A stretch of 47,529 bases of DNA, from contig WRHL01000006.1 of assembly GCA_009783245.1 (NCBI GenBank), positions 1 to 47,529 on the forward strand, given 5' to 3'. Source of the stretch: Coriobacteriia bacterium (GTDB taxonomy: Bacteria > Actinomycetota > Coriobacteriia > Coriobacteriales > UBA8131). Below the pieces are notes generated by a model. It was not told the origin of the DNA, did not search any database, and saw nothing but the letters and a program-made list of their open reading frames with translations. Numbering within the stretch: the first letter of the stretch is position 1; each line of letters starts with the position of its first letter. This document shows, piece by piece, positions 30,001-37,509 of the stretch. The position numbers and the translations under genes were made by a program.

Positions 30001-33000
30001 CAGAGGCGATAAGCTATACCATCTCTTACACCTTGGACGGTGGCATAAACGCTGCTACCAACAAGGGCTCATACACCGTGGAGGACCTGCCGCTTGTGAT
30101 AGCGCCGCCCACACGCTTGGGCTACACCTTCCAAGGCTGGACCTCCATAGAGCTTGGTATCACGGTGCCTGCCACCTCTGTGACCATCCCTGCAGATACC
30201 ACGGGTAACGTCTCCCTTGTGGCCACCTGGTCGGCTCCGATAAACTACACCATCAACTACCACTTAGGGGATGGTGAGGTAACAGGTAACCCCTCAACCT
30301 ACAACGTCAGCTTACTTCCCTTGACCATCAACAACCCCACGAAAGGCGGCTACACCTTCACGGGCTGGACGGTGGAGTACGCCAACACAGACCTCACCGA
30401 CATCACCGAGCCTCAAGGGACCTATGCCATCCCCTCAGGCACCACCGGCACCGTCACTCTTTCCGCTGTATGGTCGGAAGCCGAGGTCTACACCATCAAC
30501 TACACACTCAATGGCGGCACCAACGGCACGGGCAACCCCACAAGCTATGTGGTGGGCAATTTGCCCATCGTACTTGTCGATGCCACACGCCCGGGCTACG
30601 GCTTCAGTGGCTGGACCATCACCTACCACGACGGCTCGGTCGCAGATGTGACAATGCCTACTACCTCCTACACCATACCGGCCACAGCGACGGGAAACAT
30701 CACAGTAGCCGCCGTGTGGTCTGCCCCTCTTACCTTCCACATCGGCTATTCACTGAATGCAGGGGACAACCCGCTTTCAAACCCCGCTGCCTACACGGTG
30801 GGGGACCTGCCGGTATCCATAGCGGATGCCACACGCGACGGCTATGAGTTCTTGGGCTGGACGGTAGCCTATGCCGACCCGCTCATCACTGACATCACCA
30901 CACCTACGCTTGCCTACATAATCCCTGCAGGGACCACAGGCAACATCACGCTTACGGCGCATTGGTCTGAGCCTGTCGTCTACACCATCACCTATGTGTT
31001 GGACACCGGGGGCATGACAGGGGCCATAAGCCCCACCTCATACACCGTGTTATCCACCTTCCCCATACACATAGACAACCCCACGCGGCCAGGCTATACC
31101 TTCACGGGCTGGACGGTGGAATACTCTGATCACGGCAGGATGCGGGAACTCAGGGATATCCCCGCCTACCAAGTGCCTCCCGGGATGCTATCCGACATCA
31201 TACTGACGGCCAACTGGGACTTGAACACCTACTTCGTCAGCTACGAGTTAGACGGTGGCATGAACGATGTGGACAACCCCTACTCCTACACGGTGGAAGA
31301 CGACTTCCCCATAGATGTCCTAACTCCGGTAAAGACAGGACATACCTTCACGGGCTGGACGGTCACCTACAAAGACGGCAGTACCCCTGTGACCACACCT
31401 ACGCTTAGCTATGCGCTCACACTGCGCACCACGGACATCACGCTCTTCGCCCACTGGGCAGCCGTGTCCTTTACGATCAACTTCAGCCCGGGGCTTGGGC
31501 AAGGCAGCTTCCCTGCGGCCACCGTGCGCATAGGAGATACCGTCACACTTCCCACAGATGACGACTACACCTACACCTCAAGCGGCCAGTGGGAGCTCAA
31601 GGGGTTCATCGAGTCACGCGCGTCAGCAGATGCCGGCGAGTACCGTTTCAACGGGTCTTCCTTTGTACTTGATGCCTACCTCATAGCAGAGCTCTTCGAG
31701 GGCACCACCTCGGTGACACTGTATGCCGCCTGGGAGTATGTGGAGCCACCCTCGCTTCACTACAACGCCAATGGGGGGTCCGGTAATGTGCCTGAGAGCT
31801 CGAGCTATCACCCCTTGAACACACCAGTCGAGCTGGAGAATGGGTGGTGGGGACTCACGCGTGCCGGCTATACCTTCGGGGGATGGTCTTCGACCTCAGG
31901 GGATGACAATGTCTCAAGTCTAGTAGAGGATGTCACCTTCACCTCAGCAGGCCAGGCCATAGTGGTATTCGCCATCTGGGTGCCTATGACCTATACCGTC
32001 GTCTATGATGCCAACGGGGGAGAGGGATCGGTTCCTCTCGACCCTGTCACCTATCGCTTCACAGGATCTGTCGCACCAACCGTCAATGTGATGTTCTCTC
32101 CCGCACCCACCTACACAGGACATCAGTTCCTCGGCTGGTCCAAGGACCCCTTCGCCGTAAGTCCTACCTATTCACTTGCCACGGTGGCAAGCTTTGCCAT
32201 CTCACGCGATGACCCGGAAGAGATTACGCTTTTCGCCATCTGGGGGTTGGAGTCCGACTACCGCATCAACTACGTGCTTGCAGGCGGTGAGTCAGCAGGG
32301 CTTAACCCGGTATCGTACAACGTGGAATCCGCCTTCCCGCTCTTTATCGCGGATGCAACCAGATACGCCCATACCTTCGACGGCTGGACAGCAACCTTCG
32401 CCAACCCGGCCATCCCTGACATCACCACTCCCACCAAGGACCTCCAGATACCTGCCGGCACCACAGGGGATATCACCTTGACAGCGCACTTCACACCCAT
32501 CACCTACACCATCACCTTCGATCCGGGGCTGGGTACGGGAAGCTACACTCCTGTGACCGCCACCTTAGGCCAGACGGTGGCACTTCCCACAGATGTTGAC
32601 TTCACCTACAAAGATGGTACAGACCGCTACGACCTCATGGGTTTCCATGAGGCGAGACTGCAAGCGAATGCAGGACATCACCGCTACAACGGGGCATCCT
32701 TCATCCTCGATGAGGTGCATATCGCACACCTGTTCACAGGTTCTGTCACCTCAGTGACCCTCTACGCTGCCTGGGAGTTGGTGCTTCCCCCCGCCCTTCA
32801 CTACAACGCCAACGGGGGCACCGGAAACCTGCCTGACACCTTAGGCTACTTCAACGTGGGGCAGACGGTGACTCTCGAGAACGCCTGGGATGAGTTAGAG
32901 CGCCCGGGATACACCTTCGATGGCTGGTCGATGGCATCAGGGGACAACAACGCCTCAGGGCGTGTGACGGAGGTCACCTTCACCTACGTGGGGCAGGTCA

Positions 33001-36000
33001 TCTATGTCTTCGCCATCTGGAAGCCAGTTACCTATACCGTTTCGTATGACATCAACGGCGGTACGGGCAATGTACCGCAAGATGTCACATCCTATCGCTT
33101 CACAGGAGGTGTGGCACCGGTCGTACCGGTGTTCTACTCACCAGCACCTGCATCACCAGGGCGCGAGTTCCTCGGCTGGGCACGCACCTCATCAGCCACC
33201 ATTGCTGACTACAGCGCAGGAGGCACATCCTCCTTTGCCATCACCATCTCAGATCCCACCACTATCACCTTGTACGCCGTCTATGGGCCGGCCATAGAGT
33301 ACCGCATAGACTATATGTTGGACGGTGGCACGGGTGTGGCCACCAATCCCACCTCCTACAGTGTGGAAAGCGCACTGCCGCTTACCATCGTAAACCCCTC
33401 AAAGGCAGCACATGACTTCGAGGGCTGGACGGTCACCTACGCAAACCCACTGCTGACAGACATCACCACACCGGTCACATCCTATGCGGTGCCCTCAGGC
33501 GCCACAGGAAACATCACGCTGACCGCACACTGGGCGCTTAAGACCTACACGGTCGTCTTCGACCCCGGGCTGGGCTCAGGCAGCTATGCCTCACAGACCT
33601 TGCAGCTGGGAGGCACGGTCACGCTTCCCACAGAGGCGGACTTCTCGTATAACTCAGGAGGCAAGTGGGACCTCAAGGGATTCCATGAGTCTTCTGTGGC
33701 AGCAGATGCAGGGAGCTATCGCTTCAACGGATCCTCCTTCATACTCGATGAGGCAACGCGTGTCCTTCTGTTCTCCACATCTGATACGGTCACACTCTAT
33801 GCCGCATGGGAGTATGTGCTTCCACCGGCGCTGTACTACAACGCCAACGGCGGGTCAGGCAACGTGCCTGCCACCACAGACGGGCACACACTGGGTGTAC
33901 CGGGGACACTGGCCAACAGCTGGGCGCAGCTGTCCCGTCCCGGTTACGTGTTCGCAGGCTGGGCCACCTCATCCGGTGAGAACAACGCCACTTCCAAGGC
34001 CACAGAGGTCACCTTCGCCTATCCGGGACATGTGATCTGTGTATTCGCCATCTGGGCACCGGATACCTACCGTGTGATCTATAACACCAATGGGGGAGTG
34101 GGGCCTGTGCCTACAGACCCTGCCACCTATCGTTTCTTCAGTGGCGTGGCGCCTGTGGTAAACGTGCACTTCAGCCCTGAGCCCACCAGGCTGGGATACA
34201 CCTTCTTAGGTTGGTCCAAGTCCTCTTCTGCCTCTGTGGCCACCTACACCTTCTCCGGCACGTCCTCCTTTGCCATCTCAGCCTCAGACACACAAGAGAT
34301 TGCCCTGTATGCCGTGTGGGGGTCTGCGCTGGACTACCGCATCGACTACGTGTTAGATGGGGGACAAAACGCCTGGGGTAACCCCACAACGTATTCAGCC
34401 ACCTCTGTCTTCCCGGTTACGATCGGTAATCCCACACGGGCGGGGTATACCTTCTCAGGTTGGACGGTGGCATTTGCCGCCGGCTCGCTTCCTGACGTCA
34501 CCACACCCACAACAAGCTATGCTCTGCCTTCTGGGGCAACCGGGAATGTGACGCTTACGGCGCATTGGGCACCTGTTACCTACACGGTGGCCTTTAACCC
34601 CGGGCTCGGCTCAGGTACCTATCCCTCACAGACCGTACGTCTGGGAGATACCGTCACCCTTCCCACAGGGGTGAACTTCTCTTACTCAAGTGGAGGGGTG
34701 ACCTATGAGCTCAAGGGCTTCATAGAGTCACGCCCACTGGCGGACTCAGGCGCCTACCGCTTCAACGGATCATCCTTTGTGCTTGATAACGCCACACTGC
34801 TCGCACTGTTCCCCTCAGGAGCCACAACGGTCACGCTGTATGCCTCCTGGCAAGCGGTGCTGCCGCCTTCTTTGCACTACGCGGCAAACGGGGGGCAAGG
34901 CAACGTGCCTGACACATCCGGCAACTACAGTGTTGGCCAGACGGTTGCACTGGATGGCACCTGGGCGGGGCTTACGCGTCCAGGCTACACCTTCGACGGC
35001 TGGTCTTCTGTCCCAGGGGACGCCAATGCCTCAGGGCGCATCAATGATGTGACCTTTACTGTCGCCGGTGAGGCTATCTACGTCTATGCCATCTGGGCAG
35101 TGAGGGACTTCTCCGTGGCCTACGATGCCAATGGGGGTATGGGTCTGGTACCCTCAGACCCTGCCACCTACCGCTATACGGGGAATACACCACCTGTGGT
35201 GCCTGTGCGCTTCTCACCTGAGCCCACGTGGCCAGGACACACGTTCACAGGCTGGGCTAAGGATGCCTCAGCCGTGGTGGCAGAGTTCACCTACTCAGGC
35301 TCCGGCAGCTTCACTGTAGACGGCAGGGGGCCCTCCGTCATCACCTTGTATGCTGTTTGGGGCGACGTGCCTGACTGGAGGATCTCCTATGAGCTTACAG
35401 GAGGGCTTCAGGCTGTAGGATCACCTCTGCGCTACAACGCGGAGACGGCCTTGCCGCTTGCCATAGGAAACCCCACCCGTACAGGCTATTCCTTCACGGG
35501 CTGGACGGTTTCCTATGCGAATCCTGCCATCCCAAACGTCACGGTGCCTACCTCAGGCTACAGCATACCGGTAGGCTGTTCAGGAGATGTCGCGCTTACG
35601 GCGCACTGGGCGCCGGTGGCCTATACCATCAGCTTTAACGCCAATGGGGGCACAGGCTCATTTGCTCCCATTGTCGCCTACATAGGAGACACGGTGACGC
35701 TTCCTTCTGCTGATGAGTTCTCCTTCGCAGGCTATGTGCTTTTAGGCGCCCATGAGGACGGTAGCGCCTCATCCTTCCGCTTCAATGGGGAGTCCTTCGT
35801 ACTCGATGCCGCCCAGATAGCCTTGCTCTTTGGCACAGGCGGCTCCACTACCACCGAGGTTGTGCTCTATGCCATCTGGGGGGACACGGAAGATGCGTTC
35901 TCCGACTTGTTGCTCATCTATGACGCCAACGGCGGTGTAGGAAACGTCCCTGCCACAAGCGGGGGGCATATACCGGGAGACAGCGTCACCCTTGTGGGCA

Positions 36001-36578
36001 ATGTAGGCAACCCGCCCCTTTCACGTGAAGGCTATGTCTTTGACGGTTGGGAGAGGGCAACTACTGGCACAGGGAGTGCAGCGGTGTCTTTCGTCACCTT
36101 TGGTGATAGCGACATCACCGTCTATGCCAGATGGGTGGCTGAGGCAGAGGCGACTTACACCGTCACAGTGAACGCAAGTTATGCCACAGCATCAGGTGCA
36201 GGCACCTATATGCAAGGCTCTGTAGTCACCGTAGATGCAGGGACACGTACAGGGTATCGCTTCACCGGCTGGACAGTGGTATCAGGTGGTGTGGTACTAG
36301 GTAACGCCGCCAACACCCGCACCTCCTTTGTGATGCCTGCAAACGACGTGGAGGTGACCGCCACTTGGCAACAGGACAGCACAGGCGGTGATGGCGGCTC
36401 AGGTGGCGGCTCAGGTGGCGGCTCAGGCGGCGATTCCGGTGCCGGCAAGCCCGCCACGGGCGATACCGGCAACATGCAGGTGGCAGGTGCGCTTGCCCTG
36501 CTGGCGCTTTCAGCAGGAGGCGAAGCCTTCCTTATCGTGGGTGACCGCAGGCGCAGGCGCCTAAAGGCGGGGCTGTAG
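24009..36578 (+). CDS. Giant (4189 aa) modular surface protein: N-terminal hydrophobic segment, Cys/His modules, beta-helix-like region, ~20 InlB-B/Flg_new-type repeats, Gly/Ser linker, C-terminal TM with Arg-rich tail
   Basis: Continuous ORF; hydrophobic AVAFVLTLFLLHQAAGPLPPLFA; repeated NGGEISGN/GGGI motifs; repeated Y.I.Y.LDGGTN..GNP.SYTVE...I..PTR.GYTF.GWTV; C-terminus GKPATGDTGNMQVAGALALLALSAGGEAFLIVGDRRRRR. Confidence 0.92.
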   Translation: MDNRIHRPLHSKGATKPRRHSGGSVDVQMDKNRGGGGTKRYFRKANKAVAFVLTLFLLHQAAGPLPPLFADDVTVIASSAEDENNPVIASSAEAERGNLGVEGAELGLMAEGLTSLPEIPCDHIHTPECYSALEGHVCSIELGCLPIYADEDTNILFFPDLDPGPSVDPSESGELLPEGIAEPPFSEDTESPDGVELEGSLGEGSFPDVPVNPLDDDTEGSPPAGLGPGSEAGVTDAPAPIAYHCAYLTLSCEHAHCTEGLPCTALATATGIELSPLSANPTVTFMTWATGNDKDNPTSFTSVFDTQVLPSEGATCVNPGAPTTMPVAGYVFIGWYALGQETSFNFSLPIIEDLTLYARFEPNWETPVQVETLAQLKAAITAAPDNTPVTIELTASITYTAAANEITIPANKMIKLKSADIAGSPFSIDAAQKTRVITVTAGGRLNLEDIIITGGQNPAGGAGGGGILLDRSNAYLEMNEGAVISKNKSLSNGGGIYSNGGTLIINGGEISDNTATTNGGGIACYSASTFRMNSGRVINNTAEYNVNSGGGIILYQSTTPQYINGGEISGNKAPNAIGGAIQLGAVAASTDNLTISNAAIIGNSCKTNGGAIAIVGTCTLTTNNTTIQGNTASIGGAIHATTGTINIRNSTISGNTASGTAAANGGGAIFTTTGAINITDSTISGNTAIHGGGIRATNYTNTKTNNVVFSGNRATAGVNSAALSGANLTSHTNNILNTTYTVPFTHAYNNADIYNAVATRGIIYDRNYGPYEIEYNGPITANTPFPALMTGSDVDALGWTDPGLTFLRWSTTYNGAAYIPPANFPSTDVILYAVYEGEFSINYNLQGGINDVGNPSTYSLPDTYPLKITDPTRLGYSFVGWTVSYSYPEIENNWLPVKNYSIPQRTIGDIHLTAYWVAASNYITYNLDGGTKAAGTPGAYTIDDSFPIPIPQPTKDGFGFKGWTVAYANPAIPDITTPVMNYQIPAGTLGNITLTATWGAAEYDITYTLAGGTNAAGNPETYLTADTFPIPIAEPTRSGYTFEGWTVVYGNPSIPPITTPVKNFSITSGTTGDITLTAHWQATTYSISYVLNNGTNAVGNPVGYSVESSFPITISNPTRLGYQFTGWTSAELNISSPSTTVSIPSGTTGNVTFTANWSSATSYNITYNLDGGTNATGNPPDYTVEDLPRSIAAPSKPGYSFTGWTAAYTNPDITDITTATLTYSIPANTTGDIALTAHWSSALSYTITYNLASGTNGAGNPAAYTVLDLPLDIADATRTGYTFLGWTVAYVAECPVQNVTVATKDYQIPQGAFGNITFSASWSAPISYNISYNLDGGAATGNPVNYSVASSFPITFNAPTKSGYAFEGWTVTFENPNITDITTPSTSYAVTSGTTGHISLSAVWSEALGYTINYQLAGGTNAPSNPTSYTVETTLPLSIANPSRLGYTFLGWTVVYDNPAIPNITTATLSYAVPLGATDDIILTATWSSPSSYQIGYDLQGGSVTSANPTSYIVTDLPITLSNPTRVGYTLEGWTVTFANTEITDITTPATSATFTSGTTGDISAVAHWSPITYTISFDPGLGSSTGSHPSVNVQMGDTVTLPTTDVFDPPATVALWELSGFHDVRASADAGQYILNGSSFILDEAKVALLFSSSTSVTLYAAWSELEPPTLVYHANGGQGSVPDTVAYYIVGPPPLSLENSWAGLTRTGYTFTGWSETSGDGNAAGRITEWTFSAVGDVKTVYAIWAPRTYSVTYDANGGTGTVPTDGASYQYTGNTAPSITVLFSPLPTRDGYSFVGWSKNPAALVAEYTSGGVTSLSISATDTDTITLYALWRMEGFDIIYVANTEGVTGTMAADRVTYGQIFTLKQNAFTKPGYTFLGWDTEPSGSGTSYANQHSFIPYNLATGLTLYAQWSAAIEYSFIYVLDGGINHPSNPLTYSVESSFPISIASPSKTGYTFQGWSVHFAEYPSQDIAQTPSITIQDGTTGHITLSAIWSEAISYTISYTLDGGINAATNKGSYTVEDLPLVIAPPTRLGYTFQGWTSIELGITVPATSVTIPADTTGNVSLVATWSAPINYTINYHLGDGEVTGNPSTYNVSLLPLTINNPTKGGYTFTGWTVEYANTDLTDITEPQGTYAIPSGTTGTVTLSAVWSEAEVYTINYTLNGGTNGTGNPTSYVVGNLPIVLVDATRPGYGFSGWTITYHDGSVADVTMPTTSYTIPATATGNITVAAVWSAPLTFHIGYSLNAGDNPLSNPAAYTVGDLPVSIADATRDGYEFLGWTVAYADPLITDITTPTLAYIIPAGTTGNITLTAHWSEPVVYTITYVLDTGGMTGAISPTSYTVLSTFPIHIDNPTRPGYTFTGWTVEYSDHGRMRELRDIPAYQVPPGMLSDIILTANWDLNTYFVSYELDGGMNDVDNPYSYTVEDDFPIDVLTPVKTGHTFTGWTVTYKDGSTPVTTPTLSYALTLRTTDITLFAHWAAVSFTINFSPGLGQGSFPAATVRIGDTVTLPTDDDYTYTSSGQWELKGFIESRASADAGEYRFNGSSFVLDAYLIAELFEGTTSVTLYAAWEYVEPPSLHYNANGGSGNVPESSSYHPLNTPVELENGWWGLTRAGYTFGGWSSTSGDDNVSSLVEDVTFTSAGQAIVVFAIWVPMTYTVVYDANGGEGSVPLDPVTYRFTGSVAPTVNVMFSPAPTYTGHQFLGWSKDPFAVSPTYSLATVASFAISRDDPEEITLFAIWGLESDYRINYVLAGGESAGLNPVSYNVESAFPLFIADATRYAHTFDGWTATFANPAIPDITTPTKDLQIPAGTTGDITLTAHFTPITYTITFDPGLGTGSYTPVTATLGQTVALPTDVDFTYKDGTDRYDLMGFHEARLQANAGHHRYNGASFILDEVHIAHLFTGSVTSVTLYAAWELVLPPALHYNANGGTGNLPDTLGYFNVGQTVTLENAWDELERPGYTFDGWSMASGDNNASGRVTEVTFTYVGQVIYVFAIWKPVTYTVSYDINGGTGNVPQDVTSYRFTGGVAPVVPVFYSPAPASPGREFLGWARTSSATIADYSAGGTSSFAITISDPTTITLYAVYGPAIEYRIDYMLDGGTGVATNPTSYSVESALPLTIVNPSKAAHDFEGWTVTYANPLLTDITTPVTSYAVPSGATGNITLTAHWALKTYTVVFDPGLGSGSYASQTLQLGGTVTLPTEADFSYNSGGKWDLKGFHESSVAADAGSYRFNGSSFILDEATRVLLFSTSDTVTLYAAWEYVLPPALYYNANGGSGNVPATTDGHTLGVPGTLANSWAQLSRPGYVFAGWATSSGENNATSKATEVTFAYPGHVICVFAIWAPDTYRVIYNTNGGVGPVPTDPATYRFFSGVAPVVNVHFSPEPTRLGYTFLGWSKSSSASVATYTFSGTSSFAISASDTQEIALYAVWGSALDYRIDYVLDGGQNAWGNPTTYSATSVFPVTIGNPTRAGYTFSGWTVAFAAGSLPDVTTPTTSYALPSGATGNVTLTAHWAPVTYTVAFNPGLGSGTYPSQTVRLGDTVTLPTGVNFSYSSGGVTYELKGFIESRPLADSGAYRFNGSSFVLDNATLLALFPSGATTVTLYASWQAVLPPSLHYAANGGQGNVPDTSGNYSVGQTVALDGTWAGLTRPGYTFDGWSSVPGDANASGRINDVTFTVAGEAIYVYAIWAVRDFSVAYDANGGMGLVPSDPATYRYTGNTPPVVPVRFSPEPTWPGHTFTGWAKDASAVVAEFTYSGSGSFTVDGRGPSVITLYAVWGDVPDWRISYELTGGLQAVGSPLRYNAETALPLAIGNPTRTGYSFTGWTVSYANPAIPNVTVPTSGYSIPVGCSGDVALTAHWAPVAYTISFNANGGTGSFAPIVAYIGDTVTLPSADEFSFAGYVLLGAHEDGSASSFRFNGESFVLDAAQIALLFGTGGSTTTEVVLYAIWGDTEDAFSDLLLIYDANGGVGNVPATSGGHIPGDSVTLVGNVGNPPLSREGYVFDGWERATTGTGSAAVSFVTFGDSDITVYARWVAEAEATYTVTVNASYATASGAGTYMQGSVVTVDAGTRTGYRFTGWTVVSGGVVLGNAANTRTSFVMPANDVEVTATWQQDSTGGDGGSGGGSGGGSGGDSGAGKPATGDTGNMQVAGALALLALSAGGEAFLIVGDRRRRRLKAGL
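24229..24303 (+). repeat. Two in-frame copies of palindromic repeat family C inside the giant CDS
   Basis: CCGTCATTGCGAGCTCCGCGGAAG (24229-24252) and CCGTCATTGCGAGCTCCGCGGAAGCGGAGCGTGGCAACC (24265-24303). Confidence 0.85.
24481..24500 (+). repeat. In-frame family B-like palindrome inside the giant CDS
   Basis: TCCCGGACTTAGATCCGGGG (then CCT), cf. intergenic CCCCGGCTTGACCCGGGGCCT. Confidence 0.65.
24688..24713 (+). repeat. In-frame family B-like palindrome inside the giant CDS
   Basis: GGCCCCGGCTCGGAGGCCGGGGTGAC, cf. CCCGGGGTGAC of 23800-23830. Confidence 0.65.
31481..35633 (+). repeat. Four tandem ~1035-1041-bp supermodules within the giant CDS
   Basis: Starts of the FDPGLG/FSPGLG/FNPGLG unit at 31481, 32517, 33558 and 34593, and a divergent FNANGG copy at 35634. 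Confidence 0.85.
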
Positions 36579-36657
36579 GTGCTGACGCACGGCTTAAGGG
36601 CACCTTGGGCTCATCGCTTCGCGACGAGCCAGACTCGCAGCGCTTCTGTCCTCTTTG

Positions 36658-37389
36658 TCACACTGCACGATACTTACTGATTCCGCGCTCTACCTGGTTG
36701 CGGCTGATCTCTGAACCGTGGGCGGGGAGGAAGCAGCGACAGCCTGTGTCCAACAGCGTGCGCCAGGTTGTCGGCAGCTGCTCAGGCGCATTGGCAAAGG
36801 GTGGGAAGACATCTCTCTGGAACTGGCTGACCATCGCATCGCCTACCAAAGCGATCTCTGAATCAACAACAAAGCTCACAGAGCCAGCGGTATGGCCTGG
36901 TGTATGCAGCACCTGCAGGTTCAGCTGCTCAAAAACAGGGCCCAGCACCACCATCAGGTCGTCTGACAGCTCGGTGAAGACCCTGCCACAGAATACGGCG
37001 AATCTGTGCATGCGCCATACATTGTTTCCCACAAAACCTATGGCGAGCTTTGTGAACGGTTTGGTCCCCTTGGGCAGGCGCGTGTGCCCTTCCCGTAGAA
37101 AACCCTCTTCCAGCGAGTGGGCATACACAGGGCAGTCGAACCGTCCCTGAAGGCGCGTCAGGTTCGCCACGTGGTCAAAATGCACGTGGGTGAGCAAAAT
37201 GCAGGCAAGCTTATCTACCTGCAGTTCCTTTAGGCGGCGTAACAGGGTGGCGTATTCACGTCGGACGCTTGTGTCGATAATAACGCTGATGCCGTCTTTC
37301 CGTACCAGATAGCAGTTGCATCTTATGCCCAGCAACCTGAAGATCTCAATCCCATTTTTTCTCGTTATCCAGGTCTTCATAATCTCCAT
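36658..37389 (-). CDS. MBL-fold metallohydrolase
   Basis: LTHVHFDHVANL, HTPGHTAGSVSF, LVGDAM; start taken at MEIMKTW because the upstream ORF extension lies in palindromic repeats. Confidence 0.85.
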   Translation of the reverse strand: MEIMKTWITRKNGIEIFRLLGIRCNCYLVRKDGISVIIDTSVRREYATLLRRLKELQVDKLACILLTHVHFDHVANLTRLQGRFDCPVYAHSLEEGFLREGHTRLPKGTKPFTKLAIGFVGNNVWRMHRFAVFCGRVFTELSDDLMVVLGPVFEQLNLQVLHTPGHTAGSVSFVVDSEIALVGDAMVSQFQRDVFPPFANAPEQLPTTWRTLLDTGCRCFLPAHGSEISRNQVERGISKYRAV

Positions 37390-37422
37390 CCAAGAATATG
37401 ACGTCCGCCCCCTGACAACTCT

Positions 37423-37480
37423 TGTGACAAAACGCCCCGTCCCTTTTGTCATGACAAAGGGGACGGTCCCTTTTGTCATA
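37423..37480. repeat. Palindromic repeat family A, tandem copies
   Basis: TTGTGACAAAACGCCCCGTCCCTTTTGTCATGACAAAGGGGACGGTCCCTTTTGTCAT. Confidence 0.85.
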
Positions 37481-37509
37481 TGTGTGCTCATTATAGAACT
37501 CTTTGGAGC

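Noticed and set aside
24009-36578. CRISPR-like array or polyketide-type megaenzyme as an explanation for the repeats
   Set aside because: Repeats are coding, ~75 aa or ~345 aa, with the GYTF.GW InlB-B/Flg_new pattern; there are no short direct repeats with unique spacers and no catalytic domains.
37390-37491. N-terminal extension MSTHMTKGTVPFVMTKGTGRFVTRVV of the MBL ORF
   Set aside because: It is translation of family A palindromic repeats; the conserved protein begins near MEIMKTW, so the extension is unlikely to be translated.
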